This document shows positions 53,451-64,000 of a stretch of DNA of 64,000 bases, piece after piece. Numbering within the stretch: the stretch's first letter is position 1; each line of letters begins with the position of its first letter. The notes beneath the pieces were generated by a model. The model had not been told where the DNA came from. It did not search any database and saw only the letters and a program-made list of their open reading frames with translations. This stretch comes from Amblyomma americanum (Eukaryota; Arthropoda; Arachnida; Ixodida; Ixodidae): the NCBI RefSeq assembly GCF_052857255.1, contig NC_135505.1, forward strand, positions 46,392,520 to 46,456,519. Direction: 5' to 3'. Position numbers and translations under genes: made by a program.

Positions 53451-56096
53451 TGGAAGATTACACAGCATATATAAGCCAGTCGTAGACGTCATGTTTGCAT
53501 TATCAGAAAAAAGCAAAACATAAAACGCTTACTGTCGTATTTGCAAAAAAAAAAAGATACATAACAAGCATGACTAGTTAATAAAATAAGTTCTAGTGGA
53601 AGACACATACGTTATCGAAGTAAAGATATCGCGGAACTCTTTCATGGACAATCTCGTAAGCTATATTTTAAGCGCATCAATACTACTCACTCGACATGGC
53701 TTCCTTGCAGAGAATATCCTTCCTTCAGTCTCGATATTATAAGCAAAGGAAGAATAAGCAAGTGCCCTACGCAAAAACAAAGCCACCGATTAGCACACAG
53801 TGCGCGTTACTAGGACATTATAAGCGAAAAAAAAGTCCTTGTGGCCTCTCAGTATTTCGTTCACGTTCAGTATTCGTGGCCAGTACGGCCACAGAATCAA
53901 GACGAGGAGGAGGAAAGACGGGGAGTTTAACCAGAAGAATAACCGGTTTGCTACCCGGCAAGGGGGGAAATGGGTGAGGAAAAAAATATGAAGGACAATA
54001 TACAGAGACTATATTAAGTCCGGTTATAATGTCCTTTTGACGCATGCTGTGCGCTTCTCGGTGGCTTCGTTCTTGCGAATGGCACTTGAATATTCTGCTT
54101 TGTCTTATATCTTACAATTCGACACTTAAGGAGATTATTCTCTGCAATGAAGCCATGTCAACTGAGTAGCGTTTATGCGCTTAAAATATAGCGGAGCACT
54201 TGGATCTATTTAAATGCGTAGTTAGGAAGTCGCAGCGTTCTGCACACTCACAGCTTATCGTGTTGGCCAGAACTTTTCAAGAAGCGGAGCACTGCCTTGG
54301 AGGCCTTCACCGCCGACGTTCCCCGCGGCCAGTGGCCGAGAATCTTCATTTGCGTCAATGGGCGCGGATCTAGACGCTCCAGTGCACGGCGGAAAGATTG
54401 CCTTTCGGCGCTGTAGTCTGGTCACACCCGGAAATGGCACATGCAGGGCTATCAGCAATTATGATTAAAAAAGGGCAATGCTTAGTGAAAGCTACACCAA
54501 GCCACATGCGACACAGCAAACCTGCTTCACGTCGTGGTAGGCCAAACTGAAGCCCGAGCTTCAGGCCTGGGTCCAACGTTTTTATACATGAATTCAAAAA
54601 TTGGCCTGAATTCTAAGCGGCAAGTGTGATGTCCTGCTCCAGTGGTTGAAGCCTTGCTACGTCGGCTCTCGATATGGCGATGGACCACAGAATTGCCCTC
54701 ATAGTGAGCAGTTCACGCGGCCTCGTCCACACGGTAGCTGCCTGCGATGCCGCTGTGTCTTGACAGCCATTGGTGAGCAATATGGTGCCCTTTATTGACT
54801 GCGATGTGGTGGAGCTCTCGGATTTCCGCGACAATTTGCTCATGGAACCCATGACGAAGAGCAGATTAAAAGGCTTGGAGGGATGCCTTTTTATAGAATT
54901 AAGGCGACTGATCTATAATAGTCGGCGGAGCTGCACCCCCCTCTCGCGACACCTAAGGGCGCGCAAATTCACCGCGGCTAACAGCAACGGCTCAGAGATC
55001 GCAGTGATGACCCTTGCACTAGTGCGAAAGTAATACTTAACAGGTTCCCAAGCAAGGGTCTTATGTGAATCCTAGAGCAACTCGAGTAAGCTCCGGTTAG
55101 TTCTGAGGATCATCGAGCAAGCTGCAGCCAATAGAAGGAAGCTCGGCTTAGTTTAGAGGAGCGTCGAGCCAGTTTTAGTGAATGGTAGAAGGGCGTCGGG
55201 CCAGCTGCTGCCGAGTGGAGAGAGAGTATGAAGATGAAGAGCCAGAAAGAGATTGAGTGCTTACGTACATCTCAAAAACAAGCGACTAAGAATGAACAAA
55301 TGCTTTCGCTCGTGTACTCGGTTAAAGTATATTAAAACCGTAACAGTTTTTCATATACATCTGAATCTTTCACGAAAAGGTCGAGCCGCCTCAACAGCAC
55401 AGCTAGGTCTCCACAGGGATGAACGTACGCACTTCCCCTCGTGCTTCAGCGCTCGTCGGCGGCGGCAAAGCTTCAAATCATCAGCTCCCTGTCACCAATT
55501 TAATCACAAGCACTGAGGCGCGGTGCTTCTGAAGAGACACTTATACAGCCCAGAGCGTCTTAGTTACACGAAAACAAGAGTGACCTGAAAATTGTATCAC
55601 AGTTTTGGCCCGCACGGAAATTTGCGTGGTTGGCAGGTTCGCCTGAAGCCTTGGGATTCGTACTCTCAAATTGACAACGCGCAAGCTTGTCCTTTGCTCT
55701 TCACCCTTCATCGCAGCCCTTGTTATCACGTCAACAACCGGTGACACTTCAATGCCCAAACATACTGATGGTTGGAAGGTCAGCAGTCGCCTCAAGTACT
55801 TCCATATCATCCATGCTGGGCTTCAGCAGAGTGCCGCAGAAGGCGGCATGAGCTGCTGCAGCTTATCATCGCATGTCAAGAAAGGCTCTGCTGTGCGTCC
55901 AAACCACTGGCAAACATCGGAGCACGGCGTAATGCAATGCCGACTAAGGTGCTCAGAGCGATTCCAATGAACACACGGGAGTATTCTGCAGAGGTAAACC
56001 TGAGCTCTCTACGCCGCACACGACCAGCTCGAGTGGAATGTCGAAAACTCCGACTCCTTCAGAAATAGACGACGGAATGCCTCGACTTAGCGTTCT
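53451..56096. other. IR2 spacer, unassigned
   Basis: No recognisable gene. 55070-55230 is a loose tandem of about 40-bp units containing variants of 'tcgagcaagct'. 53532-53560 is A-rich. The rest shows nothing. Confidence 0.45.
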
Positions 56097-58123
56097 CACT
56101 GTCTTTTTCTGATGATGTCAGTGTTACCTTCATATACACTAGGAATGCCTCTCGTACGAACTCGTCTTGCAAAATTTGCTCGGGAAGCCTGAGAATCTTC
56201 ACTTTCACCTCCTCCGGTTGAGGGTTCACAACAACAAAGAAACGGTTTCAACCAATTGTCACCTACATTGTGGAAGCTTCACTTTCGATTGCGCGCATTG
56301 ATAGCTCACCATCCTGACATGCGACATTTGAAACTGTCCGATAAAGTTTTCTCCTTTCAGATGAACAACACTTCGAAGGGAATATTTAAAGTCTAACTCC
56401 CGGTTCCGTGGCCCTTCAAGGTCCGCGTGCAGAAGTTTGGAGTTCATAACCAGCTTGCTGGTTGAAACAAAAAACAGAACAATACGGTAGTGATTACAGG
56501 TGGCTGTTGCCTTCGCAGCACCTCGGCCCCAGGCCGGTAGAACCTTTGAACCTTTGCAATAGGAAACATCTTTAAATGCAGCCGCTTGTTGCTGACCTCA
56601 GTACACATGGTACATACCCACGCAGTGGCTCCTCTCTGAGACAGGTGGGCTATCTAGGTCTCCAGACAATGCGATGTCATAACAACTTCCCATCGCATAG
56701 TGAGAAAACTGCGCAGTGTGGTAGATGGCAGTTAATTGAATGATTGATCTCGAAAGCTTTCTCATGCTGAGCAACCTGGGTCTTCTAAACTCCTCCGCTT
56801 GTAGCACCTTCCTTTGCAGGGTCGTGACGGATCGCTTAGCTGCTGCACGACTGATGATGAGGACTCTCGTCGATCTACGTATGTAAATCAGACAATCACC
56901 CATCAACCGTAAATGGCATTAACCCATTACCGCTAGCTTAAGTTTGCCCTCCAGATTTATATGCTAACACTGAGGCCTCTACTCACTGATTTTGGCAATG
57001 TTACCTGGTACGCGCTTGACTCTCAATACTAAGCCTCGATCCAATACCGAACTGAAAACTTAAGTACCAGTCCCGCTTGTTCTTAGGAGGTCTAACCACA
57101 CTAAATCTTCATCATTCTAATTATGCCTCGAAGACATTTAATGCCGTAAATTTGAATTCGCAGAGTTAGTAAAACGCAGCATTATTTTGTGTTCAATACG
57201 ATTGTGATCTGCTCATGGAACGGTTCAGTAGTAACTTAATCACAGTTAAGGATTATATTTTCAGAATTATCAAAGTCATTCGCCAAGATGATTTGATTTT
57301 TCTGCACACATCAATTTTTCAACATTGTAAACGCTCACTTGCTGTTGTGAGAGTGGCAACAGTGAAATACTGAGGTGGATTGTTTAAATCAAAAAGAATT
57401 TAAGCAGTAAGTAGTCCTTCGTGTGTTCTCAGTTCTAGAAAGCTTGTTGATTGCGGTACTCTAATAAGACCATTCCTTATGTGTGTATGTAAGCACATTA
57501 TCCTCGTCAGATCCTAGAGTAGGTCTAGCCTACCGTACTAAGTAAGACATTTAACATATTGTAGACATCGCTGGTGAAAGCTGCTGACTCGAATGTTCGT
57601 CTTGTATGTATAATATCTTCGGCTTTGACCGCTAGAATGATTCTTGTGCCTGAAACGACCTTCAACACCTTTCTCAAGTTACTTCACTTGCTGGCTGGGT
57701 GAGGCGAAGGCCAATACTCCGAAGCGCATAATATCTCTAAATATATTTGTAATTAGAGGGTGAGGGATGCCTAGCCAAAGCTGCGCTGGGCGACAAACGC
57801 GTACTATATGCTGATGCCGTGACGCCGGCTATCAATCGGCGGCACATCATTCTTTTTGTTTGTCGAATCACCTCATATCTATAATAATTAGGTAATGTGA
57901 AGGCAATGCTGACAAAAGCAGCAACAAAAATAATTATAAAAATCTGCGTTTGTCCTGGGCCGAGGGGTGGCTTTCTCACGTCTACCCTTTCAAAAAAAAG
58001 AGGCATGCTTACGACAACAGTGTGCATCTGACTCTATAATAAGTCGTCTCCAGCGAATCATCATTGAAACTACCTTTCCAGTTCCTTTTTAAATCTGAAT
58101 GACAAATGACTGCCAAACATACG
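56097..58123. other. Unassigned IR2 block, right copy
   Basis: Counterpart of 48927-50944, with substitutions and small indels, for example an extra roughly 10-bp block (near 57415) relative to 49630. No gene identified. Confidence 0.4.
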
Positions 58124-58133
58124 ACATCCTTAT

Positions 58134-61100
58134 CATCATCATCATCATCATCATCAGCCTTACTAACCCCACTGCTGGGCAAAGGCCTTTCCCACGTCTC
58201 TCCAATTAACGGTGTCCTGCCAGCTGCATCAACGTTATCCCTGCAAACTTCTTAATCTCATCCGCCCACCCAATTGAAATCCACTCCGTTACCCTTGAGG
58301 ACCAGCGGTTATCTTGCCTTCGCAATATGTACTCTGCCCAAGCCCATTTCCTTCTATTGATTTCGACTAGGATGTCATTAACCCGCGTTTGTTCCCTCAC
58401 CTCTGCTCGCTTCCGGTCTCTTAATGTTACACTACCGTTTTTCTTTCCATCCCTCGCTGCGTTGTTCTTGACTTAAGCTGAACTCTTTTTGTTAGCCTCC
58501 ACGTTTCTGCCCCGTAAGTGAGTACAGGTACGATACAGTTGTACACTTTTCTTTTTAGGGAAATTGGTAAACTGCCATTCCTGATTGAGATAACCTGCCT
58601 TATGCGCTATACCCCTTTCTTATCCTTCTAGTTATTTCTCTCTCATGATTAGGATCAGCTGTCACTACCTGCCCTAAATAGACGTATTCCTTTACCACTT
58701 CCAGCACCTGGCTTCCAATTGTGAATTGCTGTTTCCTTGCTAGACTATTGAATATTACCTTGGTTTTCTGCATGTTAATTTTTAGACCCATCGTTCTGCT
58801 CTGGTTGTCTAACTTAATGATCATGACTTGCAGTTCCCATCCTAAGTGACTCAGCAAGGCAATGTCATCTGCGCATCGCAGATTGTTTAGGTATCTTCAA
58901 GTTACACTTATTCTCAACTGTTCCCAATTCAGGCCTCGGAATACCTCCGGTAAACAGGCGGTGAATAGCATTGGCGAGCTCGTGTCTACATGCCAGACGC
59001 CCTTTCATACTGAAATTTTATTGCTGACTTTATGGAGGAATGTAGTAGCTGTGCAGTTGCTATGCATATCTTCCAGTATTTTGGCATAAGGCTGTTCTAC
59101 ACCCGGATTACGCAATGCCTTTATGACGGCTGAGTTTTCCACTGAGTCGATTGCTTTCTCGTAATCAATGAAGGCTATATAAACAGGTTGGTTATAATGC
59201 TGCGCATTTATTTATCACCTGATTGATAGCGCGAATGTTACCTATTGTGGAATATCTTTTACGAAGGCCTGCGTGATCATTTGGTTGATTAAGGTCTCAG
59301 GTTGTCCTGACTCTATTAGCGATTACCTTAGTAAATTCTTTGTAGGCAACGGATAGTAAGCTGATTGGCCTGTAGTTTTTCAAGTCCTTGGCGTCTCCCT
59401 TCTTACGAATTAAGATAATGTTTGCATTCTTCCAAGCTTCTGGTACAGTCGAGGTCATAAGGCATTGCGTATACAGGGTGGCTAGTTTTTCTATCTTGAT
59501 GTCCCCTCCATCCTTCGACAAATATGCTGTTACCTTATCCTCCCCAGCTGGTTCTTTCCTTTCCATTGCTTCTAAGGCTTTCTTTACTTCCTCTCTCGTT
59601 ACTGGCGGGATGACGCATTGCTGTGCACTACTGTCTTTCTCATTAACGCTCTGATTACATTGGCTACTTTACAGATTTGTGTATAGGCTTTCATCTACGT
59701 TAATTATCTTATCTATATTGCTAATGACATTGCTCTGCTTGTCTCTTAATGCATACATCTGGTTTTTACCTATGGCTAGCTTCCTCTTCACCGCTTTTAA
59801 GCTACCTCCGTTCGTTAGAGCATGCTGAATTCTCTCCATGTTAAGCTTCCTTATGTCGGCTACATTGAGCTTATTTATTAACATCGATAGCTGTGTAAGT
59901 TCTATTCTGTGGCAGGCTTAGACGCTCTCATGCTTTGGCGCTTCTTAATCAGGTCTTTCGTCACCTGAGATAGCTTTCCGGTATCCTGTCGAACATTCCT
60001 ACCACGTACTTCTACTGCGCACTCCGTAATGATGACTGTCAGATTATCTTTCATTGTACGAACATCAAGATCGTCTTCCTCAGTTAAAGACAAATATCTG
60101 TTTTGCAGCGCTATCCTAAATTTTTGTACTTCCCCTGTCACGGCTATCTCGTTAATGGACTTTTTACTAGCTTCTTCCGTTCCCTTTTCAAGTCTAAGCG
60201 AATTCGAGACCTTACCATTCACTGGTCGCTACAGTCCACCTTTCCGAGGACGGCCCTATACTGAACGAAGGCAGGTCGAGCGCATAGTATGAAGTCATTT
60301 TCATTTTTAGTCTCTACCATTGAGGCTCTTGCAGGTCCACTTCTTGTTTTCTCGTTTGCGGAAGAAGGTATTAATGATCCGTAAATTATTCTATCTGCGA
60401 ATTCTACTAATAACTCTTCCCTGCTATTTCTAGAACCTATCCAATAGTTACCTACCGCGTGGTCGTCATCCTGCTTCTTGCCCACTTTCGCATTTAAGTC
60501 GCTCATCAGTACCGTGTACTGATTTTGCTTTGTTCATTTCCAATTCTATGTCGTCATAGAAAGTTTCAACGGTCCGGTCATCATGGCTGGATGTAGGCGC
60601 GTAGGCCTGCCCCACATTCTGCTTGTACCTCCTATTCAGGCAATTTACAATAGCTGCTACCCTCTCGTTAATACTATTGAGCTCCTCTACGTCGCCAGCA
60701 ATATCGTGATTAATGAGAAATCCCACAACTAGTTCTCGTCTGTCCTCTAATCCGCGATAGCTCAGTATGTGTCCGTACTTTTTTACTGTATGTGTTTCAA
60801 CTGTCCTGCTAACTTCGCTAAGCCCTATAACATCCCTTTAATTCCCGCTAGTTCCTCGAACAGGACTGCTAGGCTAGACTCGCTAGATAAAGTTCTAGCC
60901 TTAACCGTTGCCAGGTTGACAATACAATGGCGGTTTGTCCGGTGCCAGAAATTCTTAGCGCCCTCCGCTGCGTCACACACTGACCGCCGCCGTGGTCAGT
61001 TGCTCCGCAGGAGCTGGGGACTGAGGGCCGAGGGTTAATTGGTTTGTTCATAGGAGGCTGTGGTCAAGTACTACACCAGGGTAGCCAAGTCTTGTTCTTC

Positions 61101-61281
61101 TGAGGGGTGCTTTGTCGGTTCTGGTCACCGAGCTCAGGCTGCACCCCAGGCCTCGTAAGGAATTCCATCGACACGCATTTTTTTAATCCGGTGGAGAATT
61201 GCGCGGAACCAGGATTTGAGCCCCGTCCTCTCACACGCGAGGCGGACGCTCTATCTCTACGCCACCGCTGCCTCTCCTTAT
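58134..61281 (-). mobile_element. RTE-type LINE, right copy, uninterrupted
   Basis: Minus-strand counterpart of 45440-48916, flanked by acatccttat (58124-58133 and 61282-61291), the reverse complement of the left-arm TSD. Domains read as in the left copy: EN fragments with LNAKVGKKQDD near 60480, the linker MNGKVSNSLRLEKG at 60222, reverse transcriptase with [25 protein letters not shown] (59297-59566, continuous here) and the YVYLGQVVT block near 58690. Stops and shifts make it dead. The simple tail at the 3' end is a pure ATC repeat, while the left copy also has a CTG run. Confidence 0.88.
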
Positions 61282-61291
61282 ACATCCTTAT

Positions 61292-62559
61292 ACTCCTTTC
61301 TTAACTCCAGTCTAAAACGCAGTCTTTGCCAAAGCTTTACTTCTCATCTTTAGTACCCGCTTATTTTCCCTTCTCGCAACATTTCATGTGCAAATCAGCG
61401 ACTTCCCCCATGTTTACGGAACTCGGTCGCCAGTCAAAACAGCAAAAAGGTGTGAAATTAATCATGGAAGACGCGAAAATCACGAGGCCGCGAGTAGAAG
61501 GACCACACGAAGAAACGAACTCGGCATGTCCTCCTTGTATCTTCATCGTTTGCGCTCATGTTGTGACGAACCCAACCCAACTCTGTCATATTTCTTTATC
61601 CAACAGTAGGTGATGCTCAGTGCACATTCAAAACGCCAAAGAGGCTTGACTAGGGCAGTGCACATCATCTTTACGGCAAGGATGGCAAATACAGCTTTGC
61701 ACAGAATACACACATCCATAAAAATATAGACCAAAAGAATGCAATGGAAGATGACACCGCGTATACCAACAACACGTTAATAAAAGATATACACGAGCAG
61801 AAAAAGCAAAACATGAAACATTTATTACCGTATTTCCAAACAGTGACACAGGAGTTCTGCAATCGCATAGCTTGCACCCACACTACAAAGTTTGAAACGT
61901 TAATTCCGAGTCTCTATACATTGATGGATGGATTCTCGGCATTCTCGGCAGTTTGGTGCCTTGCCAACAAAAATTTAAAAGAACAAGGAAAACGCTCTGA
62001 GGGCCATTTTGTGTACATTCTCTATTGTTTCAATAGTAATATGAAACGAACCTCGAATCTATTTGCCCGCCTGGAAAACCAGTGTCCGGGCCACGCAAAG
62101 GGGCTGGAGGCAGTGGCGGATTTAGTATAATGCACATAAAGTAATTTCTAGCCAGAGGGTGGGGCACGCACGCACAACGAGGTACGCAGCCATGCGGTCT
62201 CTGCCTTGGATGGCACTTTTAAATTGAAACAGTGGCATTTCGACGCCGCACAACACAAATCATGCCGATATAATGTCACAAAGAGAGAGACGCAGGTACC
62301 CAGGCAATCGTGAGTGCCTCATTTAAGGATTCGTAAGCGCCATAAGGCTTCCGCCAAGAACCAGAAAACCAACGCCTGTCGCAGCCGCTTTCAAAGTGGA
62401 TGTGAGCAACTGTCAGAAACAGTAGCTATGCATACTGTTCGCTTCCATTACGTCCTAGCAATTTTTCAAAGTGAAAGCTTCATTTCCCTTGGGCATATCT
62501 TGAGGTCTTAAAGATCCTAAATGTTTTAAAGGCTATTTCGGCGTGCTACGAGAACACAA
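61292..62559. other. Unassigned IR2 block, right copy
   Basis: Counterpart of 44151-45429 including the dispersed repeat (about 61590-61740, minus strand). No gene supported. Confidence 0.4.
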
Positions 62560-63023
62560 ACAGCCAAACGCTGGCACGCTTACGCTACCGCTAATGCTCA
62601 ATACAAAAATAATGCTTGTGAAACAAACAAAAAAAATACAATTCCATCAGCACCCCCTCTCGTCTCTTCTGAAAGACAATCCTAAAAAATTTTGGAATGC
62701 GATCGGCTGGAATACGCCGAATGCATTAGATCTTTCCGGTGATAGCCACGCACCAATGCCTGAGAGTGACTGCTGTAAAGTGTTTAATATTTTGCCTCAC
62801 GTTTCTCGACTACTTTTCGGTACTGTTACCGAGATCTTTGTACATCTGACTCTCTACCAATGGATCCGTTAACCATTGATTCCGTTGTGTATATCGTGTT
62901 TAACTTAGAGGCAGAGAATTTCAGCATCGTCAGGTGTCGACAAAATAAAACAAACTTCCTGAAAAGCAGTGCTAAATGTTCATCTTTGACTTTGAGTGAG
63001 GTCTGTATGCAGTCATTGCAGAG
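62560..63023 (+). pseudogene. LINE D, region before reverse transcriptase, right copy
   Basis: Plus-strand counterpart of 43695-44150: HQHPLSSLLKDNPKKFWNAI, then DPLTIDS and NFLKSSAKCSSLTLSEV, as in CR1/Jockey-type LINEs. It ends at the T-run that is the tail of LINE A, so it shares the same LINE A insertion as the left arm. Confidence 0.7.
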
Positions 63024-64000
63024 TTTTTTTTATAGCGTTGTTTACTGCCTCTCGGCATAAGGGGAGTTGGGAAGAAAAGAGAATGGAAAGAAAAGACTGG
63101 GTGGGTGTTAAATAAAGCAAGAAATGTGGGAAGATATAATGAAGGCGAGGAGGTAGCGGTCATGTGGCCCCTGCGTCCAATCAATATATGAGGACGGGTT
63201 GTCTGGGTGGAGACCCGCTGCTGCCAGGTGGTGAATTTTAGTTGGGTTCAGTGCCGGTCACACCCACAACAAGTGGTGAATGTCAGCCTCAGTGTCTTGC
63301 GAGTTGCAGACTGGACATCCTAGGCGGGGATATAATTGGCGAAATTGAGGACAGGTCCGAATTACTGCAGGAGTGAGGGCAACCCCGACCCGGATCCTCC
63401 GGAGCACAACCTCCTCAGCACGGGTATGACCACAGGGGAGGGTTATTGCACACGGAGGGACGAGATCACGTGTGCGGCGCCGGAAGTGTTCCTTTCCTGT
63501 GATAAGGAGGGTAGCATCATTCATACTGAGAAAGTAAGTCATTGATGTGGGTAGGGCTCGTTAGCGGGTTGCAGGATATGCATCTCTTTGTGAATTGAGT
63601 AGGTCACGTGGGACCCACTCAATTCGAATCGCTTACGGTATGCGAGCCGCCAGGCGGTGTATATTCTGGCACATTTCTGGGCTGCTGCTCACCCGCTAGA
63701 GTAGATGTGTTGCTTCAAGTGTGTCAGTACGGATGATAAAGTGGGCTGTAGGGAGCAAGGTAACTGCGACTACAGAGCGAAGCGCATTTTTTATAGCAAG
63801 CAGCTCAGCACAACAGGAAGTAGGGCGCTCCGCGAATGGAACCCTGGCCGTCTTGTTAAGTGCAGGTTGGCCGGGACAGTAAAATGAAGTCGTCGCTACA
63901 CAGCCCTGGATACTGGCATCAACATACAAAATAGTTGAGCTGCGGGGTAGGTGACTATCTTGTTCCGCGATTCGCTCGCGAAGGGACGACGCCGCATAAG
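63024..64000 (-). mobile_element. LINE A copy 3, 3' end, right IR2 arm
   Basis: Minus-strand counterpart of 42718-43694: tail, the finger CPVCNSQDTEADIHHLLWV with the same TGA in place of the last cysteine, and RNase H (MYVDASIQGC, CCAELLAIKNALR). It is cut by the window edge. The shared TGA shows this defect predates the duplication. Confidence 0.82.

Larger units (their letters stand above)
56097..64000 (-). repeat. IR2 right arm, cut by the window edge
   Basis: Reverse complement of 42718-50944. The inner boundary is near 56097, where similarity stops just after a 'gaaaaagacag' motif. The order of elements mirrors the left arm, including the RTE TSDs, but the twin-primed LINE is absent. 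The last base still aligns (left 42718), so the arm continues beyond the window. Confidence 0.93.

Noticed and set aside
42718..64000. Assembly artefact from joining two haplotypes head to head
   Set aside because: Not excluded, but divergence of about 4-5 percent and an arm-specific insertion with TSD fit a real, older duplication better. Kept as a test in the finding.

Overview
The window looks like intergenic heterochromatin-like DNA from an arthropod, most likely a hard tick (Ixodida). The main clue is a tRNA-derived SINE with a clear Pol III box A and box B and a recurrent body; it resembles the Ruka family described from ixodid ticks. I see no convincing host gene, no rRNA or functional tRNA gene, and no prokaryotic feature. 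Nearly everything that can be recognised is transposable-element sequence, much of it nested, and both strands carry it. Element families are assigned from translated motifs only, without a database search.

Layout: 1-1466 holds the 3' end of an RNase H-bearing LINE (called LINE A here), broken by a second LINE fragment and by a SINE with its own target-site duplication (TSD). 1467-4509 holds more SINE copies and a GC-rich repeat. 4510-5204 is a minus-strand LINE 3' end. 5205-6925 and 15401-17294 are the arms of a large inverted repeat (IR1). It encloses a decayed full-length I-type LINE (about 6926-12420) and the 3' end of a relative (12421-13335); a solo LTR interrupts its right arm. 17295-28290 has SINE copies (one with a 39-bp TSD, one a multi-unit cluster), a 5'-truncated LINE (21675-23535), a TTAA-flanked hairpin MITE (24839-25410) and a hairpin insertion with a 12-bp TSD (26497-26789).

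28290-44150 is a nested stack. A minus-strand LINE (LINE D) is split by a minus-strand LTR element (29041-41191, TSD GTCT) and by LINE A (41797-43694). Inside that LTR element lie a young Ty3/gypsy element (32181-37314, TSD ATAT, LTRs differing at one of 181 positions) and a small THAP-domain remnant resembling a P-type transposon.

42718-50944 and 56097-64000 are the arms of a second, larger inverted repeat (IR2) that runs off the right edge of the window. Each arm holds the LINE A/LINE D junction and an RTE-type LINE with the same TSD, so the duplication came after those insertions. A twin-primed LINE insertion is present only in the left arm, so it came later. The spacer carries a Penelope-like GIY-YIG endonuclease fragment.

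No pathway joins these genes. They are independent selfish elements whose TSDs and interruptions give a relative order of events. The least ordinary items are the two long inverted duplications, the TGATG overlap joining gag and pol in the gypsy element, and the tRNA-like 5' end of the RTE element lying inside its TSDs.
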